64,000 nucleotides of DNA from contig NZ_OY781460.1 in the NCBI RefSeq assembly GCF_963676855.1, positions 186,001 to 250,000 of the forward strand. The letters run 5' to 3'. Below, in pieces: positions 17,509 through 25,999 of this stretch; positions within the stretch are counted from its first letter, which is position 1; the number at the start of each line of letters is the position of its first letter. Both the position numbers and the translations under genes were made by a program. The DNA is from an uncultured Anaeromusa sp. (GTDB lineage Bacteria; Bacillota; Negativicutes; Anaeromusales; Anaeromusaceae). Below the pieces are notes generated by a model. It made no database searches, was not told the DNA's origin, and saw nothing but the letters and a program-made list of their open reading frames with translations.

Positions 17509-18194
17509 ACCACACCTCCTGCAGGCCACTTCTCCACGCAATCCCAATACACCGCCGCACCACTACGCAGCCCCAGCACACGCGATGCCACACGCCGCAC
17601 TTGCGCCTCTTGGTGAGACACCCACAAAAGAGTCAGTCCTTCCTCGCGACGCAGTTGCTGCAGCAGCTCTTCAACCTGCACTGTTGCCGCCACATCCAAC
17701 GCGGACGTGCTTTCATCCAACAACAGCACTTGCGGCCGCGCCAACAAGGAACGTACCAGAGCCACCCGCTGCGCCTCGCCGCCGGACAGCGTCTCGGTCT
17801 TGGCACTAAAAAAAGCCGCCGCCAACCCCACCGCTGCCAGCATTTTTTTCATCTGACCTTCGTCCGGTTTTTGCTTCGCAATTTGAAAAGGATACGTCAA
17901 TTCTTCCGCCACCGTTTTACTAAAAAGCACAGCTTTTTGCGGCACATAGCCGATACGCCGCCTCAAATCCGGCGGAGAATAGCTACGAAACTCCTTGCCT
18001 GCAAAAAACACCTCGCCAACACTAGGAGGCGTCAGAAGGCATAGGGTGCGCAATAGCGTTGACTTACCGCAGCCAGACGGGCCGGCCACTGCTACACTAT
18101 CTCCAGCCGTTACGGCAAAAGAAATATCCCGCAGCAGTGATTTTCCGCCTATCGTTACGCCTAATTCTTTTACTTCCAATAGATTATTCATCAT
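17505..18194 (-). CDS. fetA: FetA-type ABC transporter ATP-binding protein
   Basis: 229 aa ATPase. Walker A GPSGCGKST (about 39-47), Q-loop in YVPQKAVLF, signature LSGGEAQR, Walker B VLLLDES and H-loop WVSHQ are all intact. Two adjacent ATGs (18194 and 18191) follow AGAGGG; the second has the better spacing. It is coupled to fetB (ATGA) and begins 14 bp after the D,D-carboxypeptidase stop, so it belongs to the long minus-strand run from asp23. Confidence 0.9.
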   Translation of the reverse strand: MMNNLLEVKELGVTIGGKSLLRDISFAVTAGDSVAVAGPSGCGKSTLLRTLCLLTPPSVGEVFFAGKEFRSYSPPDLRRRIGYVPQKAVLFSKTVAEELTYPFQIAKQKPDEGQMKKMLAAVGLAAAFFSAKTETLSGGEAQRVALVRSLLARPQVLLLDESTSALDVAATVQVEELLQQLRREEGLTLLWVSHQEAQVRRVASRVLGLRSGAAVYWDCVEKWPAGGVV

Positions 18195-18208
18195 GTATCC
18201 CTCTGCTA

Positions 18209-19060
18209 TTAAAGTGAAGCAAAGCCGTATTCCAACAAATACACAGCTTCTTCCCAGCGCAAATCACTGTTTAAAATCACCGCGATTACCGATTTCTCCT
18301 GACGACTGGCGGAGGCCACCAGACATTCGCCAGCGGCATCGGTATAGCCCGTTTTTACGCCGTCCGCGCCAGGAAATGTCCGTAACAGCCGATTGGTATT
18401 ACGCACAAACACCGGTCGCCGATTCAAGAAAGTAACATTCCGTTCGTTAGTCGCTACAATGCGCCGGAATTCCGGCTGTTGCCGCGCCGCCAAAGTCAAC
18501 TTGGCCAAATCCGCCGCCGTTGTGAAGTGGTTGACCGGATCCGGCAAACCATGAGGATTGCTAAAATGAGTTTTGGACATACCTAGCGCTTCCGCCTTCT
18601 CATTCATCCACTGAATAAAGCGAGACCGCGATCCCCCTCCGACATGTTCTGCCACGGCCTCTGCCGCGTCATTGCCGGAAACAATCATCATCCCCGAAAG
18701 CAGTTCCCGCAACGTCAGCTTATCACCGGCCCGCAAATCCAAGGAAGAGCCATCCGTGCTGGCGGCCCGCCAGCCAACTGTCACTACGCTGTCTAAATTA
18801 CCCCGCTCCAAAGCCACCAAACACGTCATGATTTTGGTCGTGCTCGCCGGATACATCACCTTATCGGCATTCTTTGCAAACAGCGTTTTACCGCTGGTTC
18901 CGTCTATCACCACTGCCGCTTCGGCTATAACGGCAGGAGGAGGCGGTGCAGCCATCGCCGCTCCGCCTCCTGTTAGGCATAACAAACCAACCAAAAGAAT
19001 GAATCTAAAAAAGCTTATACCACTTCTTTTGATAATATCCCTCCTTGCCGCGCCCTGCAA
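18209..19060 (-). CDS. D-alanyl-D-alanine carboxypeptidase (peptidase S11), start codon uncertain
   Basis: Serine D,D-carboxypeptidase that trims peptidoglycan pentapeptides at the outer face of the membrane. From the TTG at 19060 it is 283 aa with SxxK STTK (S73, K76), SGN (128-130) and KTG (VKTGYT). A signal peptide ends near AAMA. It lacks the PBP5-type C-terminal domain and anchor. Start problem: the frame is closed by TAG at 19070-19072; the only ordinary start codon is TTG 19060 without a ribosome site, while a perfect AAGGAGG (19046-19040) is followed by ATT (19036) and ATC (19033). Starting at ATC would give a compact KRSG signal peptide. The 5' end overlaps the 59-aa gene. Confidence 0.88.
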   Translation of the reverse strand: MQGAARRDIIKRSGISFFRFILLVGLLCLTGGGAAMAAPPPPAVIAEAAVVIDGTSGKTLFAKNADKVMYPASTTKIMTCLVALERGNLDSVVTVGWRAASTDGSSLDLRAGDKLTLRELLSGMMIVSGNDAAEAVAEHVGGGSRSRFIQWMNEKAEALGMSKTHFSNPHGLPDPVNHFTTAADLAKLTLAARQQPEFRRIVATNERNVTFLNRRPVFVRNTNRLLRTFPGADGVKTGYTDAAGECLVASASRQEKSVIAVILNSDLRWEEAVYLLEYGFASL

Positions 19061-19184
19061 AATGCACAGCTACACACCATACCAAGCCAATACCGATCCA
19101 TTTCCATAAAGGAGTCAAGCCGAGATCTCCTCCATAGCTATAAAAGCCTGCGCTTAAAAGCGCTGCAATCACATACCAAAGCAT
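19005..19184 (-). CDS. 59-aa small membrane protein, translationally coupled to the nitroreductase
   Basis: A short gene of 59 codons plus TAG. The ATG (19184-19182) shares its A with the nitroreductase stop as TGATG. The product has two hydrophobic segments (about residues 3-17, LWYVIAALLSAGFY, and 26-43, with W27, W29, W36) and a basic aromatic tail ending KKWYKLF. It overlaps the beginning of the carboxypeptidase frame by up to 56 bp and carries the AAGGAGG that may serve that gene. Family not recognised; coupling, membrane-like composition and tight operon spacing are the reasons to call it real. Confidence 0.6.
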   Translation of the reverse strand: MLWYVIAALLSAGFYSYGGDLGLTPLWKWIGIGLVWCVAVHFAGRGKEGYYQKKWYKLF

Positions 19185-19756
19185 CAGCCAACCACCAAAT
19201 CTTGCAGCGTCCGTTTAGGCACATGATGCACGCCGGAAGCGTCACGCCAGTATTTCACATCGCCATTTTCATTGATGTCATCTACAACGACCTGCTCCAC
19301 CGGTTTACCTAATGCCAACACCAACAAAATTTCATAGTCATCCGGTGACAATCCGGTAACTTGAAATAAGCGCGGCCTATCTACATTGCCGATAAAGCAG
19401 CCGCCCAAGCCTTTTTCCACGGCTCCTAGCATGATGCTTTGCGCCGCAATGCCGTGGTCAATACCGGCCACATGAGCAATCCCCTTATCCTTGAGAACCA
19501 AAATATAGCCTGTAGGGCGCTCGCCTTTTTCCGGCCCGGCCCACTCTTTTAAATATCCAGCCCAGCCAAGGGTAGGAAAAATGCTCTCATTTTTTTCCGC
19601 ATCCGCCGACACGTAAAACTTCAGCGGCTGCATATTAGCTCCCGACGGCGAAAGGCGACCCAAATCAACCAGCTCCACCAGCGTCTGCCGACTGATTTTT
19701 ACCGTTTCGTCAAAACGACGGTAACTGCGTGATTTTGCTACTAATCCCTTCAGCAT
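19184..19756 (-). CDS. Nitroreductase family protein
   Basis: 190 aa FMN-dependent oxidoreductase fold. The conserved N-terminal RSYRRF, the SPSGANMQPLKFYV segment and the later GGCFIGN motif are visible. Substrate unknown; relatives reduce nitroaromatics, quinones or flavins. ATG 19756 overlaps the end of the dehydrogenase gene by 7 bp and has GGGAGGA upstream, and its own stop overlaps the next small gene by one base, so translation is chained through three genes. Confidence 0.85.
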   Translation of the reverse strand: MLKGLVAKSRSYRRFDETVKISRQTLVELVDLGRLSPSGANMQPLKFYVSADAEKNESIFPTLGWAGYLKEWAGPEKGERPTGYILVLKDKGIAHVAGIDHGIAAQSIMLGAVEKGLGGCFIGNVDRPRLFQVTGLSPDDYEILLVLALGKPVEQVVVDDINENGDVKYWRDASGVHHVPKRTLQDLVVG

Positions 19757-20643
19757 GGCACGTCCTCCCTTACATATAGTTTGTACAGCGCCTGCGTACC
19801 GCTTTCGGCCTCGCCCAACGCCGCCAAACGCTCATATAGGGACTTGGTCAAAGCCAGCCCCGGCGTGTCTAGGCCCATAGCCGCCGCTTCCTCCAAAGCA
19901 ATCGTCATATCCTTGATAAAATGTTTCACATAAAACCCGGGCGCAAAATCGCCATCCAACATACGCGGCCCCAAATTGCTTAGCGACCAGCTGCCGGCAG
20001 CACCGCTGGCAATGACGCCCAAGACCTTCTCCGGAGCCAAACCGGCGGTTTTGGCATAAGCTAACGCTTCACACACACCGACCATATTCCCGGCGATGAC
20101 GATTTGGTTGCACATTTTCGTATGCTGACCGGCGCCTGCCTCGCCTTGGTGAACCACGTTGGTGCCTAAGAGATCAAAAATGGGCTTCGCCCGTTCAAAG
20201 TCAGCCGCTTCACCGCCAACCATAATGGCCAGCCGCGCTTCGCGAGCGCCAACATCGCCTCCAGACACGGGGGCATCCAAGGACGACATGCCGGCTTTCT
20301 GCGCAGCAACGGCAATACGTCGGGCCAAGGCCGGGCTAGAGGTCGTCATATCAATGAATAGCGCCCCCCGGCGTCCTTTAGCAAGCAAACCATTTTCTCC
20401 CAAATATGTTTCTTCCACATCTTTGGGATAGCCCACCATAGTAATGACCACGTCACAAGCCTTAGCCACCGCCCCTGGGCATTCAGCCCAAGCAGCGCCC
20501 TGCGTCAACAGCGCTTCGGCTTTCGCTTTTGTCCGATTATAGACAACTAATGGATAGCCAGCAGCCAGCAAATGCCCGGCCATGCTTTTTCCCATCACGC
20601 CAATACCGATAAATCCCACTGTAGGTTTTGTTCCCTGTCCCAT
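19750..20643 (-). CDS. Beta-hydroxyacid dehydrogenase (3-hydroxyisobutyrate / tartronate semialdehyde reductase family)
   Basis: 297 aa NAD(P)-dependent dehydrogenase. Rossmann motif GFIGIGVMGKSMAGHLL near the N-terminus, substrate motif DAPVSGGDVGA, and the catalytic lysine in GAGQHTKMCNQ are present. The precise substrate (3-hydroxyisobutyrate, 2-hydroxy-3-oxopropionate or another) cannot be set from sequence. ATG 20643 has AAGGAGG at good spacing, 19 bp after the asp23 stop. Confidence 0.87.
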   Translation of the reverse strand: MGQGTKPTVGFIGIGVMGKSMAGHLLAAGYPLVVYNRTKAKAEALLTQGAAWAECPGAVAKACDVVITMVGYPKDVEETYLGENGLLAKGRRGALFIDMTTSSPALARRIAVAAQKAGMSSLDAPVSGGDVGAREARLAIMVGGEAADFERAKPIFDLLGTNVVHQGEAGAGQHTKMCNQIVIAGNMVGVCEALAYAKTAGLAPEKVLGVIASGAAGSWSLSNLGPRMLDGDFAPGFYVKHFIKDMTIALEEAAAMGLDTPGLALTKSLYERLAALGEAESGTQALYKLYVREDVPC

Positions 20644-20662
20644 CCGTACGCCTCCTTAGTAT

Positions 20663-21049
20663 CTACATAACCGGCGGCCATTCAGCCCAATCTTCTTTTC
20701 CCGGCGTCGCCGAAAAAATTAAACGTTCCACAAGCACATCAATGCGTTCAACTTCCCAACCGGTTACTTGGCGAATTTCTTCGGCCACCTGCCGGCGAAT
20801 CCGGGAAGCCACCTCTGGAATATACGTGCCATAAGATACGGCAATGCCCAATTCCAAAATCACCGTCCGGTTCTCTTCATCTTTTTTCACCACAATCCGG
20901 GGTCCCATGCGGCTCAAAAATGCCTTGGCCTTTTCCAGCAGCGTCCCCTCGGCTGCCGCTACCGGGACAACCTCCAGTTTCTCCATAGCGCCCAGCACCA
21001 GCTGTGCAAATACTTCTTCCCGAATAACTGTCTTGCCTGCAGTTTCCAT
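20663..21049 (-). CDS. Asp23/Gls24 family envelope stress protein
   Basis: 128 aa. The Asp23 signature is seen in ILELGIAVSYGTYIPEVASRIR followed by QVAEEIRQVTGWEVERIDV. Relatives are membrane-associated stress or envelope proteins of Firmicutes. I start it at ATG 21049, which follows GGAGGGG; a TTG-started extension to 21070 would contain the ribosome site. It heads the run leading to fetB. Confidence 0.85.
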   Translation of the reverse strand: METAGKTVIREEVFAQLVLGAMEKLEVVPVAAAEGTLLEKAKAFLSRMGPRIVVKKDEENRTVILELGIAVSYGTYIPEVASRIRRQVAEEIRQVTGWEVERIDVLVERLIFSATPGKEDWAEWPPVM

Positions 21050-21171
21050 ACCATTCCCCTCCTTGCACAAGATTGCGGCTGTTTTGTCTCCTTCGCGCTG
21101 CCATCCGGCAAATCCTGCCCTACAAAAAAAGAATTGAGAAAAAGCGCTGTGAAAAATCCGGTATACATTTC

Positions 21172-22038
21172 CTAATCCTGAGCCAAATAAATAAGTCCCT
21201 CTAAGAATTTGCGCACACTAATTTTTCCGTGATAGGGGCTTTTCCCTTGAATGTAATTCATTTCCTGGCGCACTTCCTTAAAGTCAAAAAGAGCCGTGCT
21301 GTAGGTCTGAAATTTTTCATTATCATAGTCTTCCGCACCCAGGTTAGCCATATTCTGCAACGCTTTGGTAATCGTCCGCCGGACGCGCTGCTCTATGGTT
21401 TTGGTATCGGTAGAAGTTTTTTCCGAAATTTGCTGGTACATGTCACTCAACTGGTACTCGCTCGTACCATCCGCCAAAAGGGGCGCAATATGCTCAATCA
21501 TCTGAAAAATGGTCTTCGCGCCGGTCTCTCCCAAAATACCAATATCGGAAAAGCTGCGATACACGCGAGAACGCAGCGTGTTTTCGGCATTTTCTCCATG
21601 TCCGCCTTGCACCGGCCCGGTGATACGAGTCGCCGTTTCAGAAATCAGAGACAAGGCTTGCCGTAGCCGCTGACTTTCCGCCACCCGCTCAATAACCTTT
21701 ACTACTTCCACCACATTAATAGGTTTACGAATAAAAAAGCTGACGCCCCGCTCGTATGCCTTGGTAATCATTTGCTGGCTCTCACTTTGGGAAATCATAA
21801 TAAACGTCGTGTTAGGCAAAGAAGGGCTCACATGATCAATCAGAGTCAAACCATCCTGCCCCGGGAGTAACAAGTCCACCAACGCTAAATCAGGCTGAAA
21901 GTCAGCAATCACCCGTTCCGCCGAAAGACCGTCGCTACACTCGCCCAGCACTGTTCCCAGGCGATACTCAGCAATAATATTTTTCAAAATCCGGCGCACC
22001 CCTGCATCGTCGTCTACAATCACCAAACGCAATGTCAT
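21172..22038 (-). CDS. glnL: GlnL/YcbB-type response regulator
   Basis: 288 aa. CheY-like receiver at the N-terminus with the acidic pair in VIVDDD, phospho-acceptor D55 (LVDLLLPG), and the conserved lysine in FIRKP. The C-terminal YcbB domain has the typical RRTITKALQNMANLG and the YHGKISVRKFLEG segments. In Bacillus the GlnK/GlnL pair controls glutamine use. ATG 22038 is preceded by AAAGGTGG; a longer frame reaches into the kinase gene. It lies 34 bp after the kinase and close to a glutamate symporter gene, its likely target. Confidence 0.86.
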   Translation of the reverse strand: MTLRLVIVDDDAGVRRILKNIIAEYRLGTVLGECSDGLSAERVIADFQPDLALVDLLLPGQDGLTLIDHVSPSLPNTTFIMISQSESQQMITKAYERGVSFFIRKPINVVEVVKVIERVAESQRLRQALSLISETATRITGPVQGGHGENAENTLRSRVYRSFSDIGILGETGAKTIFQMIEHIAPLLADGTSEYQLSDMYQQISEKTSTDTKTIEQRVRRTITKALQNMANLGAEDYDNEKFQTYSTALFDFKEVRQEMNYIQGKSPYHGKISVRKFLEGLIYLAQD

Positions 22039-22072
22039 CGTTTTGCCACCTTTGTCTTTTTTTTTGCAACCC

Positions 22073-23362
22073 TCAGGCAATCAACCTCACAGTTGGAATG
22101 GAAATATAAAAATGAGTCCCTCCGGCTTCACCGGATGCCACAACTACTTGACCACCCAGAAGCTTTGTTAGATTCTGCACATGAGACAGGCCTAACCCAG
22201 TGGACATGGCGCCGGTACGCCGGTCAAACTTGGTCGAATAACCCGGTTGAAAAATAAGCTCCCGGTCCGCTTCGGCAATGCCGCAGCCGCTATCCTGCAC
22301 TTCAAAAATAACCGTATCTTTTTCTATGGATTCGCTAACTTGAATAGCCCCTTTATCACCGCAGGCTTCAATCGCGTTAATCAGCAAATTATTCAAAATC
22401 GACACAATGACATAGTGCTGATCCGTCCAAAAATCCTGGCGGCATTCGAACTGCAAAGAAACGTCGGCGCCGCGCTGCGCCAAGACCCGTCTAGCATTTT
22501 GCTCAATCAGCTGAAAAATACCGGATAAGAGGCTTTTACGATCGCCTTCGGATGGTTCCAGCACCTTTTCAATGCCTGCCACAACCCTCTGATAATCTTT
22601 TTTTACTTCGTGAATATTACGAGCGATAGCCAAAGCCTGGTCCGCTACCAACAAATGACGTTCCTGTTCCCGGCATTGGCAATTTTGCATTTCCTGATAT
22701 AAGCCGTAGCTATCCACCATAACCTGCTCAATGTCCCGCGAGGACTTACGCAAATAAAACAGCTCCGCTTTGAGCTGCGCAATAAGCAGCGTCAGCTCAT
22801 TGTAATGGGCCACCTGTTCTTCCGCCAGTGCCACCGCCTGAGCTTCCCGCAGACCGTAGCAGATGAATACCGCCATCACCGCCCTGGCAATGGCTACGCC
22901 TGCCAAGATGCCAAAAGTGACATCCGCCGGCCGGCTAAAGAGTTCGCCTCGCATGGCCAGCTCTGCCGCATTGGAAAACCCGTCGCAAATAGTCAACAAC
23001 ATGACCGTCATCAGCACATTGTCCCGTTGCTCCCGCACCCGGGTCAAATTAAAACCAATCGAGTAAATAATATAAAAGAAAAAAGTTGGAGCTCGTTCCA
23101 GCAGAATCTCCATGAGTTCCATATTGGAGGTGGACACATCGGTTACCACTCGCAAAACGACCATGACAATACTACCGAAAAAAGCCGTATATTCCACCGA
23201 AAGGCGGCGAAAATACATCAATAGCGAACTGAAAATCACCGGTGCAAAAGACAACTGAAAAGGACTATTGAAAGGATGCACCGTAATCATGCCGCCAAGC
23301 GCAAAAAAAGTCGTCACAAGCAGCATAGTTTGCCACAAGGACAGATAAGACGTTCCTAACAT
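22073..23362 (-). CDS. glnK: GlnK/YcbA-type sensor histidine kinase
   Basis: 429 aa. The N-terminal ~175 residues are several membrane helices without a large periplasmic domain. A coiled linker leads to the phospho-acceptor region RNIHEVKKDY (H251) and a GHKL ATPase with N-box NNLLINAIEA, DSGCGI and STGLGLSHVQ. Start ATG has AGGAGGAAGA upstream. Paired with the YcbB-type regulator downstream; the signal is unknown, by family an amino acid such as glutamine. Confidence 0.86.
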   Translation of the reverse strand: MLGTSYLSLWQTMLLVTTFFALGGMITVHPFNSPFQLSFAPVIFSSLLMYFRRLSVEYTAFFGSIVMVVLRVVTDVSTSNMELMEILLERAPTFFFYIIYSIGFNLTRVREQRDNVLMTVMLLTICDGFSNAAELAMRGELFSRPADVTFGILAGVAIARAVMAVFICYGLREAQAVALAEEQVAHYNELTLLIAQLKAELFYLRKSSRDIEQVMVDSYGLYQEMQNCQCREQERHLLVADQALAIARNIHEVKKDYQRVVAGIEKVLEPSEGDRKSLLSGIFQLIEQNARRVLAQRGADVSLQFECRQDFWTDQHYVIVSILNNLLINAIEACGDKGAIQVSESIEKDTVIFEVQDSGCGIAEADRELIFQPGYSTKFDRRTGAMSTGLGLSHVQNLTKLLGGQVVVASGEAGGTHFYISIPTVRLIA

Positions 23363-23503
23363 TCTTCCTCCTGTAGGGAGTTGCCACTACATTCGCATCG
23401 CACGCCAAATTGGCTCTTTGGGGCAAAGTGTTCATTTAATCAGCAGTTCCCAATATAAACCACCTCATGAAAGCATGGTTAAAATCCATCGCTAGTGTTG
23501 CAT

Positions 23504-23553
23504 GAAAAAAGATGTGACCAGAGACGCCTTACGGGCCCCCTGTTCACATCTTT
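23504..23553 (-). terminator. Intrinsic terminator after the glutamate symporter gene
   Basis: Stem GAAAAAAGATGTGA / TCACATCTTTTTTC flanking a GC-rich loop that is itself self-complementary in part; oligo-T on the minus strand. It separates gltP from the glnK gene. Confidence 0.85.
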
Positions 23554-23592
23554 TTTCGTGATAAAGTTAGTAAATTCCTTTTTTACTGGAAC

Positions 23593-24849
23593 TTACTCGC
23601 TATAATTTTTCGTGTAAGCTACTTTCAACACTTCGTCAGGCAGCTCGTTTTCCCAACGGGCCACAACAACAGCGGCTACGCAGTTACCTACCAAGTTGCA
23701 GGCGGTACGAGCCATGTCGAGAATACGGTCCACGCCGAGGATGATGGCGATGCCTTCAACCGGCAGACCGAACGCAGCCGCGGTACCAGCGATAACGATG
23801 AGGGAAGCGCCAGGAACAGCCGCGATGCCTTTTGTGGAAAGCATCAAGGTGATAACCATCAGTAACTGGGTTTCAATCGGGAAGTGAATGCCGTACACCT
23901 GGGCGATAAATACAACCGCCAAGGCGCTGTAGAGAGTGGAGCCGTCCAGGTTAAACGTATAGCCTGTAGGCAACACAAAGGTGATGATGTGACGAGGAAC
24001 GCCGAATTTCTCCAGTTTTTCCATCGCCGACGGCAGAGCCGCCTCGCTGGAAGCCGTTGAGAATGCCAGCATGAGCGGATCCTTAATGGCCCGCAGCAAT
24101 TGGAAGAAGTTGATTCGGAAGATGATCGTCGCCATCAAGAAGACCAAGAAGAGGAACAACGCCAGAGCAAAATACAACGATCCGATCAGTTTCATCAACG
24201 GAATCAGCATGCCTAGGCCAAACTTGCCAACCGTGAAAGCGATCATGGCAAAGATACCAATCGGCGCCAGACACATGACGTAATGGGTAAATTTGAACAT
24301 AACTTCCGCAATACTTGTGGCGACTTGCAAAACCGGTTTGCCCTTTTCGCCCATTGCGGCCGTTGCTACACCAAAGAAACAGGAGAACACGATAATCTGC
24401 AGCATATCACCGCGCGCCGCTGCATCTACCGCATTAGTCGGCACCAGTTTAATCAACATGTCAGACATGTCGATAGTTTTCTTCGCCGCAGCAGCCGCTG
24501 CCGAAGCATCACTCGAAACGATCTGCACGCCTACGCCGGGTTCAAAGACGTTAACTACCAGCAAGCCTACAAAAAGAGCCACTGTGGTTGCCAATTCAAA
24601 CCACAAAATGGATTTAGCGCCCAAACGACCCAGTTTTTTGAAGTCGCCTGTGCCCGCAATGCCCATGATCAAGGAACTGAAAATCAAAGGCACCACGATC
24701 ATCTTAATCATACGAATGAAGATGTCGCCAATGGGCTTGAGTTGTTCACCATAGGAAGGAAAGAGATAGCCGAAAAGTACACCTAAAATGAGACCGATGA
24801 AGATTTGCGAAGTAAGACCAATACCGCCAGATTTCTTTGCTTCTGCCAT
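23593..24849 (-). CDS. gltP: Dicarboxylate/amino acid:cation symporter (GltP/DctA family)
   Basis: 418 aa membrane symporter that imports glutamate, aspartate or C4-dicarboxylates with cations. Family hallmarks: the serine-rich reentrant loop STASSEAALP, the GYTFNLDGSTLY segment, the second loop TKGIAAVPGAS, and GVDRILDMARTACNLVGN. The start has a GGGGGC-type site. Its position next to a GlnK/GlnL pair suggests amino-acid-responsive control. An amino-acid-fermenting lifestyle would fit, but this is inference. Confidence 0.9.
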   Translation of the reverse strand: MAEAKKSGGIGLTSQIFIGLILGVLFGYLFPSYGEQLKPIGDIFIRMIKMIVVPLIFSSLIMGIAGTGDFKKLGRLGAKSILWFELATTVALFVGLLVVNVFEPGVGVQIVSSDASAAAAAAKKTIDMSDMLIKLVPTNAVDAAARGDMLQIIVFSCFFGVATAAMGEKGKPVLQVATSIAEVMFKFTHYVMCLAPIGIFAMIAFTVGKFGLGMLIPLMKLIGSLYFALALFLFLVFLMATIIFRINFFQLLRAIKDPLMLAFSTASSEAALPSAMEKLEKFGVPRHIITFVLPTGYTFNLDGSTLYSALAVVFIAQVYGIHFPIETQLLMVITLMLSTKGIAAVPGASLIVIAGTAAAFGLPVEGIAIILGVDRILDMARTACNLVGNCVAAVVVARWENELPDEVLKVAYTKNYSE

Positions 24850-25080
24850 GCGTACGCCCCCTTACAAAATAATTTGGGAAACCAGCCGTGCTTCTGCCAG
24901 GTACGCCCGTTCCAGTTTCTGCTCTTAGTATGAAAGGAGCCTAATCAAAAAACTACATAATACGACAAAACCATTTTTCAAGAATTTTGCATTTAATATA
25001 CAGCACGTATACAAACGGCTTGGCAGCTTTCTTCTCTGCGTCAGAAAGACCTATTTGCTCAAAGCGCCGCAAAAGCAAGT

Positions 25081-25854
25081 TCAATATGTTTTTTTGGCAA
25101 AATACAGGGTGCGCACAAATTCCGCCACCTCTTCCACCTGACTAGAAACTTGAGGAATTCCATAACCTACATAGACCGGCGACAAAACAAAACGCGGCAT
25201 CATTTTCGCCCGTACCGCGCCGCCACTTTCATAGAAAAATAGATTATAGCTACTGCAATGACGGTGAAAATGGTTCAGAATATAATGCGCAACCGACTGG
25301 ATGCCTTGTGCAAACGGAGCTATCGCGCCTTCTTGCTGCAACAAAATATTAAATTCAAAAAAGCCCACTCGCGGACGCGTCGACAGGTTCACCTCCACCT
25401 CACCGGTTTGCCATATGGGAATGCCTTGAAACGCTTCTTCTTCCATGCTGTGCTGGTAGTTAATATGATCCAAACCGACAATCTGCATATGAGGATGTCT
25501 CATGGAGCCCCCAGAACAAGGCCCATGATTTTTAAAAAACAGTACAGATCGAAACTGTCCGCTCCGAGACAACTCCCGCCATTTTTCCAAGCCAAAGCCG
25601 ATAACCGCTTGCAGGTGCGCCGGCGCATACGCCGACAACTCCTCTTCACAGGTATAACTTTCCACCAGTACCGTCTGATAGGCATCTGGAAAAACGGGAT
25701 ATTTATTTTTCAGCCAAAGAATCGGGCCCTCTTCCGCTAGAATGCCACTAAGCCCCCGGCGGTCGCAAAACGGACAGGAAGCTTCTTTATGCACAATATT
25801 TTCCGGTTTCCGTCGCCCAATGCCTGTATCAAAAACAAGATGCGTATGGACCAT
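25081..25854 (-). CDS. GalT-like HIT-superfamily protein (DUF4931)
   Basis: 257 aa. Zinc motif CPFC near residue 27, a conserved LKNKYPVFP segment and the catalytic-type HPHMQIVGL after FFKNHGPCSGGSMR resemble galactose-1-phosphate uridylyltransferase and ADP-glucose phosphorylase. The protein is shorter than GalT (about 340 aa) and matches the DUF4931 group. Reaction unknown; nucleotidyl transfer or hydrolysis through the HxHxQ histidine is likely. Start ATG 25854 has GGAGGA. It is divergent from lexA. Confidence 0.75.
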   Translation of the reverse strand: MVHTHLVFDTGIGRRKPENIVHKEASCPFCDRRGLSGILAEEGPILWLKNKYPVFPDAYQTVLVESYTCEEELSAYAPAHLQAVIGFGLEKWRELSRSGQFRSVLFFKNHGPCSGGSMRHPHMQIVGLDHINYQHSMEEEAFQGIPIWQTGEVEVNLSTRPRVGFFEFNILLQQEGAIAPFAQGIQSVAHYILNHFHRHCSSYNLFFYESGGAVRAKMMPRFVLSPVYVGYGIPQVSSQVEEVAEFVRTLYFAKKTY

Positions 25855-25926
25855 AATAAGTCCTCCTTCATTAACTGCCTATACTGCAATTCGCCGCCGC
25901 CATACCGCTTCCCTGCAGACGTAATC

Positions 25927-25940
25927 CGAACAAGAGTTTG
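25927..25940 (+). promoter_or_regulatory. LexA operator (SOS box) of lexA
   Basis: CGAACAAGAGTTTG matches the Firmicute LexA consensus CGAACnnnnGTTYG. It overlaps the -35 hexamer of the lexA promoter, the expected arrangement for autorepression. Confidence 0.82.
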
Positions 25941-25966
25941 AAAAGAAAGTCATTTTCTGCTATACT
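25938..25966 (+). promoter_or_regulatory. lexA promoter
   Basis: -35 TTGAAA (25938-25943), 17-bp spacer, -10 TATACT (25961-25966), 33 bp before the lexA ATG. A good sigma-A promoter. Confidence 0.85.
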
Positions 25967-25999
25967 GAAAAAAAATCCAAGAATAACGAGGTGAGCCTG

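Noticed and set aside
20959..21168. 69-codon minus-strand frame directly after the glnL stop
   Set aside because: Overlaps asp23 over most of its length, has a poorly spaced ribosome site and no recognisable protein features.
24850..25080. Promoter of gltP (TTCTTG-16-TATTAT on the minus strand)
   Set aside because: The -35 is far from consensus and alternative placements are equally good, so no site is called.
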